DNA from: Candidatus Methylobacter titanis
GTDB taxonomy: Bacteria > Pseudomonadota > Gammaproteobacteria > Methylococcales > Methylomonadaceae
Length of the DNA: 64,000 nt
Assembly (NCBI GenBank): GCA_029946125.1
Contig: JAQSDX010000014.1
Coordinates: 1 to 64,000, forward strand
Direction of reading: 5' to 3'
Position numbers and translations under genes: made by a program. Positions 1 through 8,854 of the stretch are shown here, one piece after another. The notes under the pieces were generated by a model that had not been told where the DNA came from, did not search any database, and worked only from the letters and a program-made list of their open reading frames with translations. Position 1 is the stretch's first letter; each line of letters opens with the position of its first letter.

Positions 1-83
1 GTTTTGGGCTGGAGTCCTTTGAGTTTAAGGTGTTTAAGGTGCGTTTGATAGTTTTTCTTGAAATCTGTTTCGGATGATGTCAT
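1..83 (-). CDS. Tyrosine recombinase/integrase, N-terminal fragment cut by window edge
   Basis: An ATG on the minus strand at 83 opens a frame with no stop to the window edge, giving 27 residues. The visible part, containing KNYQTHLKHLKLKG then LQPK, resembles the start of the SAM-like N-terminal core-binding domain of phage-type integrases, where such a segment leads into a TIEAY-like helix. The catalytic domain lies outside the window, so function rests on this short match. A GAGG about ten bases upstream could serve as ribosome binding site. The gene points away from pntB and would belong to a mobile region on the left. It could be a remnant; the window cannot tell. Confidence 0.5.
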   Translation of the reverse strand, partial: MTSSETDFKKNYQTHLKHLKLKGLQPK

Positions 84-91
84 TGTTTTGT

Positions 92-141
92 AACCTCATT
101 ATTTGATGCTAAACGATCCCTCTGATTGAGGGTTTGAGGTT
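92..141. repeat. Nested inverted repeat upstream of the recombinase fragment
   Basis: Outer arms AACCTCA (92-98) and TGAGGTT (135-141) enclose an inner hairpin CCCTC-TGATT-GAGGG (118-132). It starts nine bases upstream of the recombinase start codon. It could be a leader structure, a recombinase binding site or an element end. Nothing else was recognised between here and the pntB terminator. Confidence 0.4.
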
Positions 142-249
142 ATATTTTAATTGTTTTATCGGGTGGCTGTTCGGCGGGGTTTTTCTCCGCGATAGCGGCT
201 TCGTCCAACTCTAAGGTTAAGTCGTTAAAAATAAATAGCACCACCAAAA

Positions 250-278
250 ATGTTGGGGTTCGCAAAGTTCCCCAACAT
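250..278 (-). terminator. Rho-independent terminator of pntAB
   Basis: A 9-bp perfect stem, ATGTTGGGG (250-258) with CCCCAACAT (270-278), and an 11-base loop lies 14 bp past the pntB stop. Read on the minus strand it is followed by TTTTTGG, as expected for an intrinsic terminator of the leftward pntA-pntB operon. Confidence 0.8.
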
Positions 279-292
279 ATTTCTTGTTAAAC

Positions 293-1684
293 CTACTCCT
301 TTAACGCCTTCAATACCGCCTGCATAATCGCATTGGCATCGCCAAACAACATGCGGGTGTTTTCCAAAACGAATAACGGATTACCTACGCCGGCATAGCC
401 TGATGCCATGCTGCGTTTAAGTACGATGGTGGTTTCGCCTTTCCAGCATTCCAGTACCGGCATACCGGCAATCGGGCTGTTGGGGTCATCCAGCGCTGAC
501 GGATTGACGATGTCGTTGGCGCCGATCACGATCGATACGTCAACATGCGCCCAGTCTTCGTTGATTTCGTCCATTTCATAAACGATGTCGTAAGGCACTT
601 TGGCCTCGGCTAACAGCACGTTCATGTGGCCGGGCATTCTTCCTGCAACCGGATGGATGCCGAAACCGACTTTCTTGCCTTTATCCCGCAACAGCTTGGT
701 GATTTCATTAACGGTGTGTTGAGCCTGAGCGACTGCCATACCGTAGCCTGGAATAATGACGATATTTTTTGCAGCCAGCAATAATTGTGCGGTTTCTTCA
801 GCGTTGATCGGCGTGACTTCGCCTTCAATGACTGCGGCTTCTCCGCCGGAACCGGTACCAAAACCTCCGGCAATCACGCTGATAAAGTTGCGGTTCATCG
901 CGCGGCACATGATGTAACTCAAGATCGCGCCGCTGCTGCCGACCAATGCGCCGGTCACAATCAACAAATCGTTGCTTAACATAAAACCGGTTGCCGCCGC
1001 CGCCCATCCTGAATAGCTGTTGAGCATGGACACCACGACCGGCATATCAGCGCCGCCGATAGCCATGACCATGTGTATGCCGAACAGCAGGGCGATTACA
1101 GTCATCAGCAGTAAGGGGGATAAACCGCCGCCGGTTTCAGTTTGTTGTAAAAACAGCCAGCCCAGAACCACGGCTGCAATCAGTAAGCACAAATTGAACC
1201 AATGACGACCCGGCAATAACATCGGTTTGCCGCTGATACGTTCGCTGAGTTTGCCAAAAGCAATTACCGAACCTGAAAAGGTCACTGCCCCGATCAGAAT
1301 ACCGATGTAAATTTCTATTTCATGGATATTTTTTTCTACGCCGCTTAAGCTCAAAGAGCTGTCCATAAAATTGGCATAACCCACCAACACGGCAGCCATA
1401 CCTACCAGGCTGTGCATGATGGCGACCAGTTCCGGCATTTGCGTCATTTCAACTTTTAATGCAGCTCTAGCACCAATAGCGCCGCCGATTAACAACGCGA
1501 CGATTAAAATGGCGTATGAGGTAACCGATGCGCTTAATGCGGTAGCGACAATGGCAATCGCCATGCCTAACATGCCGTAATAATTGCCTCGGCGTGCCGT
1601 TTCCTGATTACTTAAGCCGCTCAGGCTGAAAATGAACAGAATGGTGGCGACGATGTAAGACATCGTGACTAAACTTTGGGACAT
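293..1684 (-). CDS. pntB: NAD(P) transhydrogenase subunit beta
   Basis: Membrane subunit of the proton-translocating transhydrogenase. With PntA it moves hydride from NADH to NADP+ using the proton motive force, supplying NADPH. The 463-residue length matches PntB. The first about 260 residues form some nine hydrophobic helices; the last about 180 form the soluble NADP-binding domain III, with the fingerprint [12 protein letters not shown] near residues 308-320 and the family [10 protein letters not shown] segment near the C-terminus. Two ATGs are adjacent (1687 and 1684). The GGAG at 1691-1694 is better spaced for 1684. It follows pntA by about a dozen bases and ends just before a terminator. 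Confidence 0.95.
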   Translation of the reverse strand: MSQSLVTMSYIVATILFIFSLSGLSNQETARRGNYYGMLGMAIAIVATALSASVTSYAILIVALLIGGAIGARAALKVEMTQMPELVAIMHSLVGMAAVLVGYANFMDSSLSLSGVEKNIHEIEIYIGILIGAVTFSGSVIAFGKLSERISGKPMLLPGRHWFNLCLLIAAVVLGWLFLQQTETGGGLSPLLLMTVIALLFGIHMVMAIGGADMPVVVSMLNSYSGWAAAATGFMLSNDLLIVTGALVGSSGAILSYIMCRAMNRNFISVIAGGFGTGSGGEAAVIEGEVTPINAEETAQLLLAAKNIVIIPGYGMAVAQAQHTVNEITKLLRDKGKKVGFGIHPVAGRMPGHMNVLLAEAKVPYDIVYEMDEINEDWAHVDVSIVIGANDIVNPSALDDPNSPIAGMPVLECWKGETTIVLKRSMASGYAGVGNPLFVLENTRMLFGDANAIMQAVLKALKE

Positions 1685-1696
1685 CATATTCTCCGG

Positions 1697-3250
1697 TTAT
1701 TTTCTGAACATTTCTAACATACGGCGGGTGACTAAAAAGCCACCGGCAATATTGATAGATGCAATGAGTATCGCCAATCCGGCAAGGATGCTGATAGTAG
1801 AGTCCGGCGCGGAAACCTGCACGACAGCCCCGATAACAATAATGCCGCTGATCGCATTGGTTACACTCATTAAAGGGGTATGCAGCGATGCAGAGACATT
1901 CCATATCACCTGATAACCGATGAAACAGGCCAGCACAAATACGGTAAAGTGCGTCATGAACGATGTAGGGGCAACTGAACCGATGCCGAATAGCACCAAG
2001 CCGCCAATAATTAATGGTATAAACTGCTTAATTGGGCTTGGTTTTTGTAGTTCCTTTACCGATGCATAAGCGGGTGCTTCGGTTTGCGGGGCAGGGGCGG
2101 CGGAGAGCTTGGGCGGTGGCGGCGGCCAGGTGATTTTGCCTTCTTTGATGACCGTGGTGCCGCGGATCACCTCATCGTCCATATTGACGTTGATCGTGCC
2201 GTTTTTCTCGGGGCAAAGTTCCGTTAACAAGTGCCTGAGGTTAGTCGCATAAAGCTGGCTCGATTGGTTAGCCAAGCGACTGGGTAAATTGCTGTAACCG
2301 ATAATGGTCACGCCGTGTTTTACCACCACCTGATCTTTCTCGGTCAATGCGCAATTGCCGCCTTGTTCGGCAGCCAGATCGACAATAATACTGCCCGGCT
2401 TCATGGATTTAACCATGCCCTCCGTGATCAGCTTGGGCGCCGGTTTGCCTGGAATCAGCGCGGTGGTGATAATGATGTCCACTTCCATCGCCTGTCTGGC
2501 AAACAAGGCCATTTCAGCTTCTATGAATTCCTTGGACATGGTTTTGGCGTAACCGCCGGTTCCTGAGCCTTCTTCTTTAAAGTCCAACAGCAAAAACTCG
2601 GCATCCATGCTTTCGATTTGCTCTTTAACTTCAGGCCTAGTATCGAAAGCCCTGACGATAGCGCCCATGCTCTTTGCAGTACCGATGGCGGCAAGACCTG
2701 CTACACCGGCACCGATAACCAGCACTTTAGCGGGAGGAACTTTACCGGCGGCGGTAATCTGTCCGGTAAAAAACCGGCCGAAATGCTGTGCGGCTTCAAT
2801 GATCGCGCGATAACCGGCAATATTGGCCATGGAGCTGAGCGCATCGAGTTTTTGCGCTCTGGACATGCGCGGTACGCTGTCCATAGCCAGCACCGTCGCA
2901 TTTTTGGCCGCCAATTGCTGCATCAACGCTTCATTTTGCGCTGGCCAGATAAAACTGATTAAACGACCCCCTTGGGGCAGCAGGTCAATTTCGTCCAGCG
3001 CCAGTTCGGGATGACGTTCGGGTGCGCGAACCTTCATGACGATGTCTGCTGATTTCCACAGCGTCTTGGCATTGTCAACAATCTCAACGCCCACTTCCTT
3101 GTAGGCTTCATCAGAAATATTCGCGGCAACTCCGGCACCTTTTTCGACCAGGACGGAAAAACCCAGTTTTATAATTTGTTCGGCGGCCTCAGGCGTAGTG
3201 GCCACACGTTTTTCACCTGGGTGAATCTCTTTAGGTATACCAATTTTCAT
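1697..3250 (-). CDS. pntA: NAD(P) transhydrogenase subunit alpha (fused form)
   Basis: Soluble NAD(H)-binding subunit of the transhydrogenase with its membrane tail. The first about 390 residues are the alanine-dehydrogenase-like domain I, starting MKIGIPKEI with [10 protein letters not shown], and carrying the Rossmann motif [18 protein letters not shown] near residue 176. A proline-rich linker (PPPPPK) leads to four C-terminal hydrophobic helices. At 517 residues this is the single-chain enterobacterial-type PntA, not the split PntAA/PntAB form. GGAG lies seven bases before the ATG. First gene of a two-gene operon. Confidence 0.95.
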   Translation of the reverse strand: MKIGIPKEIHPGEKRVATTPEAAEQIIKLGFSVLVEKGAGVAANISDEAYKEVGVEIVDNAKTLWKSADIVMKVRAPERHPELALDEIDLLPQGGRLISFIWPAQNEALMQQLAAKNATVLAMDSVPRMSRAQKLDALSSMANIAGYRAIIEAAQHFGRFFTGQITAAGKVPPAKVLVIGAGVAGLAAIGTAKSMGAIVRAFDTRPEVKEQIESMDAEFLLLDFKEEGSGTGGYAKTMSKEFIEAEMALFARQAMEVDIIITTALIPGKPAPKLITEGMVKSMKPGSIIVDLAAEQGGNCALTEKDQVVVKHGVTIIGYSNLPSRLANQSSQLYATNLRHLLTELCPEKNGTINVNMDDEVIRGTTVIKEGKITWPPPPPKLSAAPAPQTEAPAYASVKELQKPSPIKQFIPLIIGGLVLFGIGSVAPTSFMTHFTVFVLACFIGYQVIWNVSASLHTPLMSVTNAISGIIVIGAVVQVSAPDSTISILAGLAILIASINIAGGFLVTRRMLEMFRK

Positions 3251-3427
3251 ACAATCTCCAAGGGGAGTTAGTTTAGAGCATAGTGAACAAAGGTTTTAAC
3301 CTTCAGTCAAAACCTCAATAGGGAGGATAGGAGATTAAGCCCTATTTTTCAATAAAAAACATAAAACAGGTGGGCGGGTGTTGGTTTTGTAGGGGCTGGT
3401 GCTTTTTTTATCAGTTTGTCCGTAAAA

Positions 3428-3663
3428 CCCCTTCCTTCAGGTCGGGGATGTAAGGATGCTCTTGATTTTTCTTTTTCAGGGTTGTATGCTCATTTCGTGC
3501 TGATGGCGCTAGTCGCCCTAAGTTAGCATGATACTTCCATAGCGGCGGGAATCGCCGGTACTGCTAACTGAGGCACTGTTAGCCAAGTCAGGGGACGTAA
3601 CCTCTGCTCTTGCTCGTGCCGTTGACGTTAGAAGCCCCGTCCTTTAGGTCGGGGTAATTCACG
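3428..3663 (+). mobile_element. Decayed IS200/IS605-type element (non-autonomous, tnpB 3'-end/omega-RNA-like)
   Basis: This fills most of the 494-bp gap between pntA and the carboxypeptidase gene. It is bounded by two near-identical hairpins in the same orientation: CCCC-ttccttcaggtc-GGGG (3428-3447) and CCCC-gtcctttaggtc-GGGG (3635-3654). The right hairpin is preceded by GAAGC and by a GCTCGTGCCGTTGACGTTA-like stretch that I associate with the 3' end of tnpB genes and the overlapping guide-RNA scaffold. In frame the stretch carries stops, so no protein is made. The left hairpin duplicates the right one. It may be a PATE/MITE-like derivative. Family assignment is from recalled end structure and was not searched. 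Confidence 0.5.
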
Positions 3664-3668
3664 GGTAT

Positions 3669-3717
3669 GCTTAGGGAACAGGATGTAACCTGTTCCAGCG
3701 CGCAAATTTCCCTAAGC
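3669..3717. repeat. Nested inverted repeat beside the IS-like remnant
   Basis: Outer arms GCTTAGGGAA (3669-3678) and TTCCCTAAGC (3708-3717) enclose a second hairpin, GGAACAGG-ATGTAA-CCTGTTCC (3675-3696), that shares bases with the left arm. The two folds are therefore mutually exclusive. A CTCTTTTT tract follows on the plus strand, so a rightward terminator is possible, although the neighbouring gene is leftward and ends at 3745. Confidence 0.5.
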
Positions 3718-3744
3718 GCTCTTTTTCTAAGAAGGACTGAACGT

Positions 3745-4812
3745 TTACCGACTGGCTAATGGTTTATGAAAATTTTTGCTTTTAGCCGTTTTGTGGCTGA
3801 TAGTTTTAGTTTTAGTTGCGGTAATTTTTTTCTTATTACGCGCCTTGATTTTGGTTTTTATCCGGCTAGTATTTTTGTGTTTGGCATTATGTTTGACACG
3901 ACTAGATGCCGGTTTTGCATGGGTAACTGCTCCATTGCCGCAGTCAAGCTGGTAGGGCGGGGTGCCTGCTGATTTTGTCGGCATGGTGATGATGTTTCTC
4001 ACTGGATAGCCGTTAGTTTGATAAGCGAAGCCCGCATCCATTTTTTGCATCATTAACTGGTAGCGTTCATTGCTGCTGGTGCCGCCCATAACTACACCGA
4101 TCAGATGTTTGCCGTTTTGATGGGCCGCACCGATCAGGTTGAAACCGGAGCCGCAGGTGAATCCGGTTTTCATGCCTTCGGCGCCGGGATAATTGGCTGT
4201 GAATTTGTTGATGCTGCGCAGTATTGTCCCTTTGTAATTAAAGCTATGCGCAGAAAAATAGTGATAATATTCGGGGAAATTGCGCTGAGCTTTCCATGCC
4301 AGAATGGCCATATCTCTGGATGTGGTTACTTGCCAGTTATTGGGAAGGCCGGTTGCGTTCTTGAACTGGGTGTTGTACATGCCCAATGAATGTGCTTTTG
4401 CCGTCATGTTAACGGAAAAACGGTCTTCCGTGTCGCCCAGATATTCGGCAAGAACAACTGCCGCGTCATTTGCGGAACGGGTAATTGTGGCTAAAATGGC
4501 GTCTTCGACGGTCAAATGTTCGCCGCGTCTTAAGCCCAATTTGCTATTGGGTTGCTGTGATGCATGAGTGGATACGGTTAAGGTGTCGTGCAGATGAATT
4601 TGACCTGCTTTCAAGGCGTCAAATGCCATGTACACTGTCATTAGTTTGGTTAGAGAGGCTGGATACCATGACTGAGTCGCTTCTACTTCATGTAAAACGT
4701 CGCCGTTATTTGCGTCAATGATGATGGCTGTATAACGGCCATAGCTGACCTCCGACACTGCAAATAGCCAGACAACATTTAGAATAAGTAGCGTTAATTT
4801 AACTTTAGTCAT
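3745..4812 (-). CDS. D-alanyl-D-alanine carboxypeptidase (S11 family)
   Basis: Penicillin-binding protein that trims the terminal D-Ala from peptidoglycan pentapeptides in the periplasm. All three active-site motifs are present: SLTK (residues 53-56), SAN (113-115) and KTG (215-217). A hydrophobic N-terminal signal segment precedes the domain. Unlike PBP5 it lacks the C-terminal beta domain and amphipathic anchor. The last about 60 residues are instead very rich in lysine, threonine and histidine (for example KIKARNKKK), which could bind anionic envelope polymers. This length and layout resemble DacD or endopeptidase-like S11 enzymes. It appears monocistronic. Confidence 0.9.
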   Translation of the reverse strand: MTKVKLTLLILNVVWLFAVSEVSYGRYTAIIIDANNGDVLHEVEATQSWYPASLTKLMTVYMAFDALKAGQIHLHDTLTVSTHASQQPNSKLGLRRGEHLTVEDAILATITRSANDAAVVLAEYLGDTEDRFSVNMTAKAHSLGMYNTQFKNATGLPNNWQVTTSRDMAILAWKAQRNFPEYYHYFSAHSFNYKGTILRSINKFTANYPGAEGMKTGFTCGSGFNLIGAAHQNGKHLIGVVMGGTSSNERYQLMMQKMDAGFAYQTNGYPVRNIITMPTKSAGTPPYQLDCGNGAVTHAKPASSRVKHNAKHKNTSRIKTKIKARNKKKITATKTKTISHKTAKSKNFHKPLASR

Positions 4813-4932
4813 TTAAAAACTGTTCTCAAAAAATGGATAATTAAAGGCGCGGGTACGATTTCCATGGGTGTTCGCTTGAGTAGGTGATTACCACAAATTG
4901 AACCGACCCAAAAAATTGCCCACGAAAGACAC

Positions 4933-4987
4933 AAAAATCACGAAAGGCATCAAAAATTTCATATTTTTGATGCCTTTCGTGATTTTT
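4933..4987. repeat. Perfect 25-bp-arm palindrome with TTCAT loop
   Basis: Arms 4933-4957 and 4963-4987 are exact reverse complements around a 5-base loop. The arm contains the CACGAAAGGCATC core, and just upstream is a degenerate direct copy of the same CACGAAAG word at 4921. It sits in the 364-bp gap upstream of the carboxypeptidase gene. No T-tract unique to one side marks it as a terminator; it looks like a dispersed palindromic repeat. The rest of the gap shows no gene. Confidence 0.75.
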
Positions 4988-5135
4988 ATTGACACTGTTT
5001 TTTCCTGCTGATCAGGTTCTTGATGGTATATTTTTTCTTGGAAATGATCTTATTTTGGTCATCTTAGAATGCGCCGCCTATATTCTACACCTTAAGGAAT
5101 AACGACCAAATAGCCTGGACAAAATGGCGTTATTG

Positions 5136-5158
5136 GTGGGGCGGTAAAGCCGCCCCAC
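5136..5158. repeat. GC-rich hairpin after the GH17-like gene
   Basis: GTGGGGCGG-taaag-CCGCCCCAC is a 9-bp perfect stem 18 bp past the stop of the leftward glycosidase gene. No T-run follows on the minus strand. It shares the GGCGG(C)TAAAGCCGCC module with the 132-bp elements at 17942 and 50608, so it is probably a REP-like relic that may also protect or end the transcript. Confidence 0.55.
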
Positions 5159-5176
5159 ACAAATACGTTTTTAGTC

Positions 5177-6157
5177 CTAAAAACTTAGGCAAGTATAAGG
5201 CGGCTCTCCTTTGCATATTCCCCAAAAACTGCCAAAGTCACCTTCTGCGCTAGGCTTCCAGTTTTCTGAAAATGCTTCGAATACTACGCCGTCCCAGCCT
5301 TTTTCAGCCAGTTTTTTGAAAGTGGACTTAACGACCAGCGCTTGGTTTTTTATGCCTGCAACACCGCACTGTTGCTGAGTTAGTTTATTGATTTCAGTGC
5401 CGCCTTCAGGACCATTCGGCCAGCCGAATTCAGTTAGCGTTACCGCTTTGCCGGGATAAGTCCGGCGTATGTCCTCAATTCGGGCAATATGAAAATCAGC
5501 GGCTTTTTTTGCCGGAATACAGGGGAAAACACCGGAATATTTATTTTCCCACCAGGGGAAAACGTTGATGCCTATCCAATCGACTTGCGCACCAAAGTTG
5601 GTTTGATGACAAGGCGTAGTGCGATTACACCATTCCCACCAAATATCAATGGTCGTAATAGGTTGGGATACGCCTGCTTTGCGCAGGCTGTCTATGCAAC
5701 GGGTGATTTCACCATCAAGGGCATAACCGTGACGGGTTCTGACTTCGGAACCGCAGCTTAATTTTATGATGGTTTTGGGAAAGGCTTTTGCCACATCAAT
5801 ACCGCTGGCTATAGAGCGCGAATTGACTGCGATGTCGTCATCCAGCCAGATGATCGCAATGACTTTAAGCTTTCGGGCTTCGGCGGCGGCAAAAGTGTAT
5901 TCCAGTCCATTCATAACACCGTAAGTCATGATGCAGCGAAAAGGGGTCTCCTTAATCAATTTATCCAGCAGCTGATCGATTAACTCCTTGGATGGGTGAG
6001 CACCATAATTGGGATTAAGCTTGCCGACATAGGGACTAAAGGCGGCGCATTGCAATGCGCCGCCTTTAGTGGTTTTTGTGGTTTTTTCGCGCGCCGATGC
6101 GTTCTGGCATACAGCCAGCATAATGACAATTATAATGCATGACAGTAACTGTTTCAT
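5177..6157 (-). CDS. Secreted GH17-like glycoside hydrolase (beta-1,3-glucanase fold)
   Basis: A 326-residue exported protein with an N-terminal signal peptide (about residues 1-22). The body reads as a TIM-barrel of the glycoside hydrolase 17 type. LTEFGWP (nucleophile Glu243) matches the family TETGWP-like signature, and GSEV (Glu138) sits where the acid/base GNEV occurs. The family cleaves or transglycosylates beta-1,3-glucans; bacterial members are tied to cell-surface or osmoregulated glucans, but the substrate here is unknown. Seven or more cysteines suggest disulfides in the periplasm. Single gene, leftward, with a hairpin after the stop. Confidence 0.75.
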   Translation of the reverse strand: MKQLLSCIIIVIMLAVCQNASAREKTTKTTKGGALQCAAFSPYVGKLNPNYGAHPSKELIDQLLDKLIKETPFRCIMTYGVMNGLEYTFAAAEARKLKVIAIIWLDDDIAVNSRSIASGIDVAKAFPKTIIKLSCGSEVRTRHGYALDGEITRCIDSLRKAGVSQPITTIDIWWEWCNRTTPCHQTNFGAQVDWIGINVFPWWENKYSGVFPCIPAKKAADFHIARIEDIRRTYPGKAVTLTEFGWPNGPEGGTEINKLTQQQCGVAGIKNQALVVKSTFKKLAEKGWDGVVFEAFSENWKPSAEGDFGSFWGICKGEPPYTCLSF

Positions 6158-6267
6158 AAAATTCTCTATAGTAGAATTATGTGGGTCGGGTTAAGCGTTA
6201 GCTTAATATTTACATCATTATCTAAGCAAAAAAACACCACGAAGATCACACGCCGCTGCTGTTATGA

Positions 6268-6930
6268 TCATTTCAACCATTTGTTTTTTATGGTAAAAAA
6301 TGGGATTACGCAGCCTATCGATACACAGGCAATCAACACTGCCCAGGCGGTTTGATTCCAATCTACCGGATAAATATCGGCTTTGATAGGCGAACTGATG
6401 CCGGGAATGCTGGGCAAATCGCCATCGCCACCATCGACTTTTAATTGTGCTTTCATGCCTTTTTCCATGTGTTGCGCCAGTTCGCAGTGCACGAGGTAGG
6501 TTTTTTTCTGGCTGGGTACAATCAGCGAGGCCTTCAATTCGCCGGGGCCGTAAAGTTCCAGATGAAACATGCCTTGCGGGTATAAATAGCCCGGCAGACC
6601 GTGAATCATCAATTGGTGGCGAATCTGGTCGTCATTGATAAAGGTGATGTTAATCCGGGAGCAGGGCGCAACATCCCATTCCTGAGTGTCGAAGGCAAAC
6701 ATTTTACCGGGAAATTTCAGTGCGTGTTTCTGACCGGCATGGATGGTGATATTGACGTCGCCGGAAACTTTCGGGCAGTCCTTGGGCAGATTGTCGCTGT
6801 TGGCGTTCATGATCATGCCTTTCTCATCCATGATCATACCGCCATGATGCATCATTGCCATGGTTTCGTCCGCCATTGCCGCGTGGCTGTGCAAGCCCAG
6901 CATGATTAACAGTGTGATTAAACCTTTCAT
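6268..6930 (-). CDS. Membrane-anchored cupredoxin-like copper protein
   Basis: A 220-residue exported protein: signal peptide (about 1-20), a Met/His-rich stretch (MAMMHHGGMIM, residues 24-34), one cupredoxin domain and a C-terminal membrane helix (about 195-213) with a basic end. Plausible type-1 copper ligands are His105 (RHQLMIHG), Cys149, His154 and Met159 in HCELAQHMEKGM, the right order and spacing. It probably carries electrons or copper at the periplasmic face. Its ATG overlaps the stop of the multicopper oxidase by 4 bp (ATGA), so the two are translationally coupled and likely work together. The partner relation is inferred from context. Confidence 0.75.
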   Translation of the reverse strand: MKGLITLLIMLGLHSHAAMADETMAMMHHGGMIMDEKGMIMNANSDNLPKDCPKVSGDVNITIHAGQKHALKFPGKMFAFDTQEWDVAPCSRINITFINDDQIRHQLMIHGLPGYLYPQGMFHLELYGPGELKASLIVPSQKKTYLVHCELAQHMEKGMKAQLKVDGGDGDLPSIPGISSPIKADIYPVDWNQTAWAVLIACVSIGCVIPFFTIKNKWLK

Positions 6931-8591
6931 TGCTTTTGTTTCCGTTTGTAAATCAGCGCCACAAAGATAAACAGTCCTATGGCCATGCCTATCGCTAGGC
7001 CGAACACGATGATGCGGGTGTAATCGGGCGCAATCAATCCGGCTTCGCCGAGTAACGGCGCAAAATCACCTTCACCCCAGACCGCCTGTTTTTTGGCGTA
7101 GTAATCTTTGTTAAATACCTGATCAAGGAAGGCATCATGCATAAGCGGCATGCCCTGTTCATCAATCAGCGGCTTGTAGGCCAGGATTGCCATGTTACCG
7201 CCCGGTTCCATGCCATCGGTGGTAGTGCCTGTCGGCACATGGTCATGAAACATCCACAAGCCTGGGCCGTAACTGTCCAAGCCGTTGTTCTGGGTGCGCA
7301 GACGCAGATCAAGTCGTTGTGCCGGTGCGATGTCGAATACATCCCGCGTTATCTGCGATCCGGACGGTTGATCAACGCCGTCGAAAGCGGTAATAGTCGC
7401 CTTGTGCCCGTGAATATGCAGGGCTACCAAAGAGCGTTGGGCGTTGGCGATATGCAGCTTTATGTCTTCGTTGTCATTGGCGACGATCACCGCATCCCTC
7501 AGCGTGTAGGGGAAAGAATGGCCGTTCAGCAGAAAATAGTTTTCAAACGATTCGGTCATGTTGTATTCGCGGTTCATCCGCTGCGCGATCAGTCGTGGAT
7601 CATTGGCATTCTGGATGATCTGCGCCAGTTTTTTATCGACAGACTGATAATGCAAGTCATATTCCTGATGGTAGGATTGCTTCACCGCAACGGCGGGGTG
7701 ACGGACTTGCCCTGCACCGATATTAAAGGTTTGTACCCAGTTATTGGGCCGGTTTTCTTCGACGATAAACATACCGCTCAAACCCATCATGGTGTGCTGG
7801 GCGGTTTGCACATGACAATGATAGAGCATGGTTCCGGCATGTCTGGGTTGGATTTCATAAGTATGGCTTTTGCCGGGAAACACCGGGTGTTCTTCCATGC
7901 CGTCATTATCGTCACCGGCAGCGGTTTCCCAAGGATGATCAACACCATGAAGATGAATGGTATGCGGTAAATAATGAGTATTTTCCAGGGTGATGTAGAC
8001 CTTGTCACCTTGTTCAACCCGAATCACCGGCGATGGTGCGCGCAACAACGGATTAGCGACCAGCGAGTTGAAATTTTTAACGGCCATGCCGCTGGATTTG
8101 GGCGCAAAAACCCACAGCCCCGGCTGAATGCCGGGAGCAATATCGTAAGTATTGATCAGAAATTCGCCATCAGGACTCGCGCCGTTAAGTTCCACGACTT
8201 CCAGTTTGATACGGATGATGTCGGGATCGCCATCGCCATCGAGGTCGTCAGTCAGGGTCAGCGCATCCTGGGACAAATGCGATTGCATCAAGGTATTCAT
8301 CGATACATTGTTGGCGCCTTTGACCGCAACAGCAATGTCGTAGGGGTTATCAGGCTCGCATGACAGCGCTTCATTGATGCTTACGCCATCAATAATCTGC
8401 GCTTGTCGCCATTCGGGATGCTCATTAGAGCAAGGTTTTTCTACTGCAACGGTTTCTCCCGAGCGGTTAAAAACGGTCGCAGGCGGTGTAATGTCGGCTT
8501 TTTGTAACGAGGTCGGTACAAAATAAACGGCAACAGCAATTAATGCAGGGATAAATAGTATTGCTAAAAGGAGGAGGGATCTTTTGGGCAT
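6927..8591 (-). CDS. Membrane-anchored two-domain multicopper oxidase
   Basis: A 554-residue protein with an N-terminal hydrophobic signal or anchor (about 5-25) and a C-terminal helix (about 525-548) ending KRKQKQ. Four His-rich copper motifs are visible: HTIHLHG (H213, H215), HCHVQTAQH (H258, C259, H260, H266), HIHGH (H392-H396) and HDH (H449-H451). The Cys type-1 site lies in the first cupredoxin domain only, the layout of two-domain laccases. Residues 115-125 (DDLDGDGDPD) form a calcium-loop-like segment, unusual in the family. Such enzymes oxidise Cu(I), phenols or other donors with oxygen. Substrate not evident; the coupled cupredoxin suggests copper handling or electron delivery. Confidence 0.85.
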   Translation of the reverse strand: MPKRSLLLLAILFIPALIAVAVYFVPTSLQKADITPPATVFNRSGETVAVEKPCSNEHPEWRQAQIIDGVSINEALSCEPDNPYDIAVAVKGANNVSMNTLMQSHLSQDALTLTDDLDGDGDPDIIRIKLEVVELNGASPDGEFLINTYDIAPGIQPGLWVFAPKSSGMAVKNFNSLVANPLLRAPSPVIRVEQGDKVYITLENTHYLPHTIHLHGVDHPWETAAGDDNDGMEEHPVFPGKSHTYEIQPRHAGTMLYHCHVQTAQHTMMGLSGMFIVEENRPNNWVQTFNIGAGQVRHPAVAVKQSYHQEYDLHYQSVDKKLAQIIQNANDPRLIAQRMNREYNMTESFENYFLLNGHSFPYTLRDAVIVANDNEDIKLHIANAQRSLVALHIHGHKATITAFDGVDQPSGSQITRDVFDIAPAQRLDLRLRTQNNGLDSYGPGLWMFHDHVPTGTTTDGMEPGGNMAILAYKPLIDEQGMPLMHDAFLDQVFNKDYYAKKQAVWGEGDFAPLLGEAGLIAPDYTRIIVFGLAIGMAIGLFIFVALIYKRKQKQ

Positions 8592-8749
8592 ATAACGACA
8601 GAAAATTTCTACAAAATAAACCTATTGTAAATGGCTGCCAAGTTAAAACCTAGGCGCATTTTTAAATGCGAAAAATGGCGATAATAGGCTGAAGTTACCT
8701 GTTATGGAAGTTCAGGGTTATTTTAAATAACACCGCCGCGCATTATACT

Positions 8750-8758
8750 TGCTATAAT
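8750..8758 (+). promoter_or_regulatory. Extended -10 promoter for the 8855 gene
   Basis: TGCTATAAT is a perfect extended -10 (TG-N-TATAAT). No good -35 is seen 17 bp upstream, as is usual for this class. Transcription would start near 8765, directly ahead of the hairpin at 8781. Confidence 0.55.
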
Positions 8759-8780
8759 TTGATCAGGTTTTATGTTCACG

Positions 8781-8816
8781 AGGTGAACCGTTCTTGAAAG
8801 AACGATTCACCTTTTT
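8781..8816 (+). terminator. Terminator-like hairpin in the 5' leader (possible attenuator)
   Basis: AGGTGAA (8781-8787) pairs with TTCACCT (8806-8812), with inner CGTTCTT/AAGAACG pairing and a short loop, followed by TTTTT. It lies between the extended -10 and the start codon of the downstream gene, so it is inside the leader and not behind a gene on that strand. This is the geometry of an attenuator, but no ligand or leader peptide was recognised. It could also end a short upstream RNA. Confidence 0.6.
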
Positions 8817-8854
8817 AGTGTTTAATTTGTACAAATCTTTACTGGTATTCATCC

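Noticed and set aside
142-246. Minus-strand stretch reading LDEAAIAEKNPAEQPPDK before a stop
   Set aside because: It looks protein-like but has no start or ribosome-binding site and overlaps the pntAB terminator; too short to support as a gene.
4921-5000. CRISPR-like repeat from recurring CACGAAAG words
   Set aside because: It is one palindrome plus a degenerate half copy; no regular spacers or repeats.
7137-7970. 277-residue plus-strand frame opposite the multicopper oxidase
   Set aside because: Antisense shadow of a well-conserved gene; no family motif and cysteine/histidine-rich composition dictated by the opposite strand.
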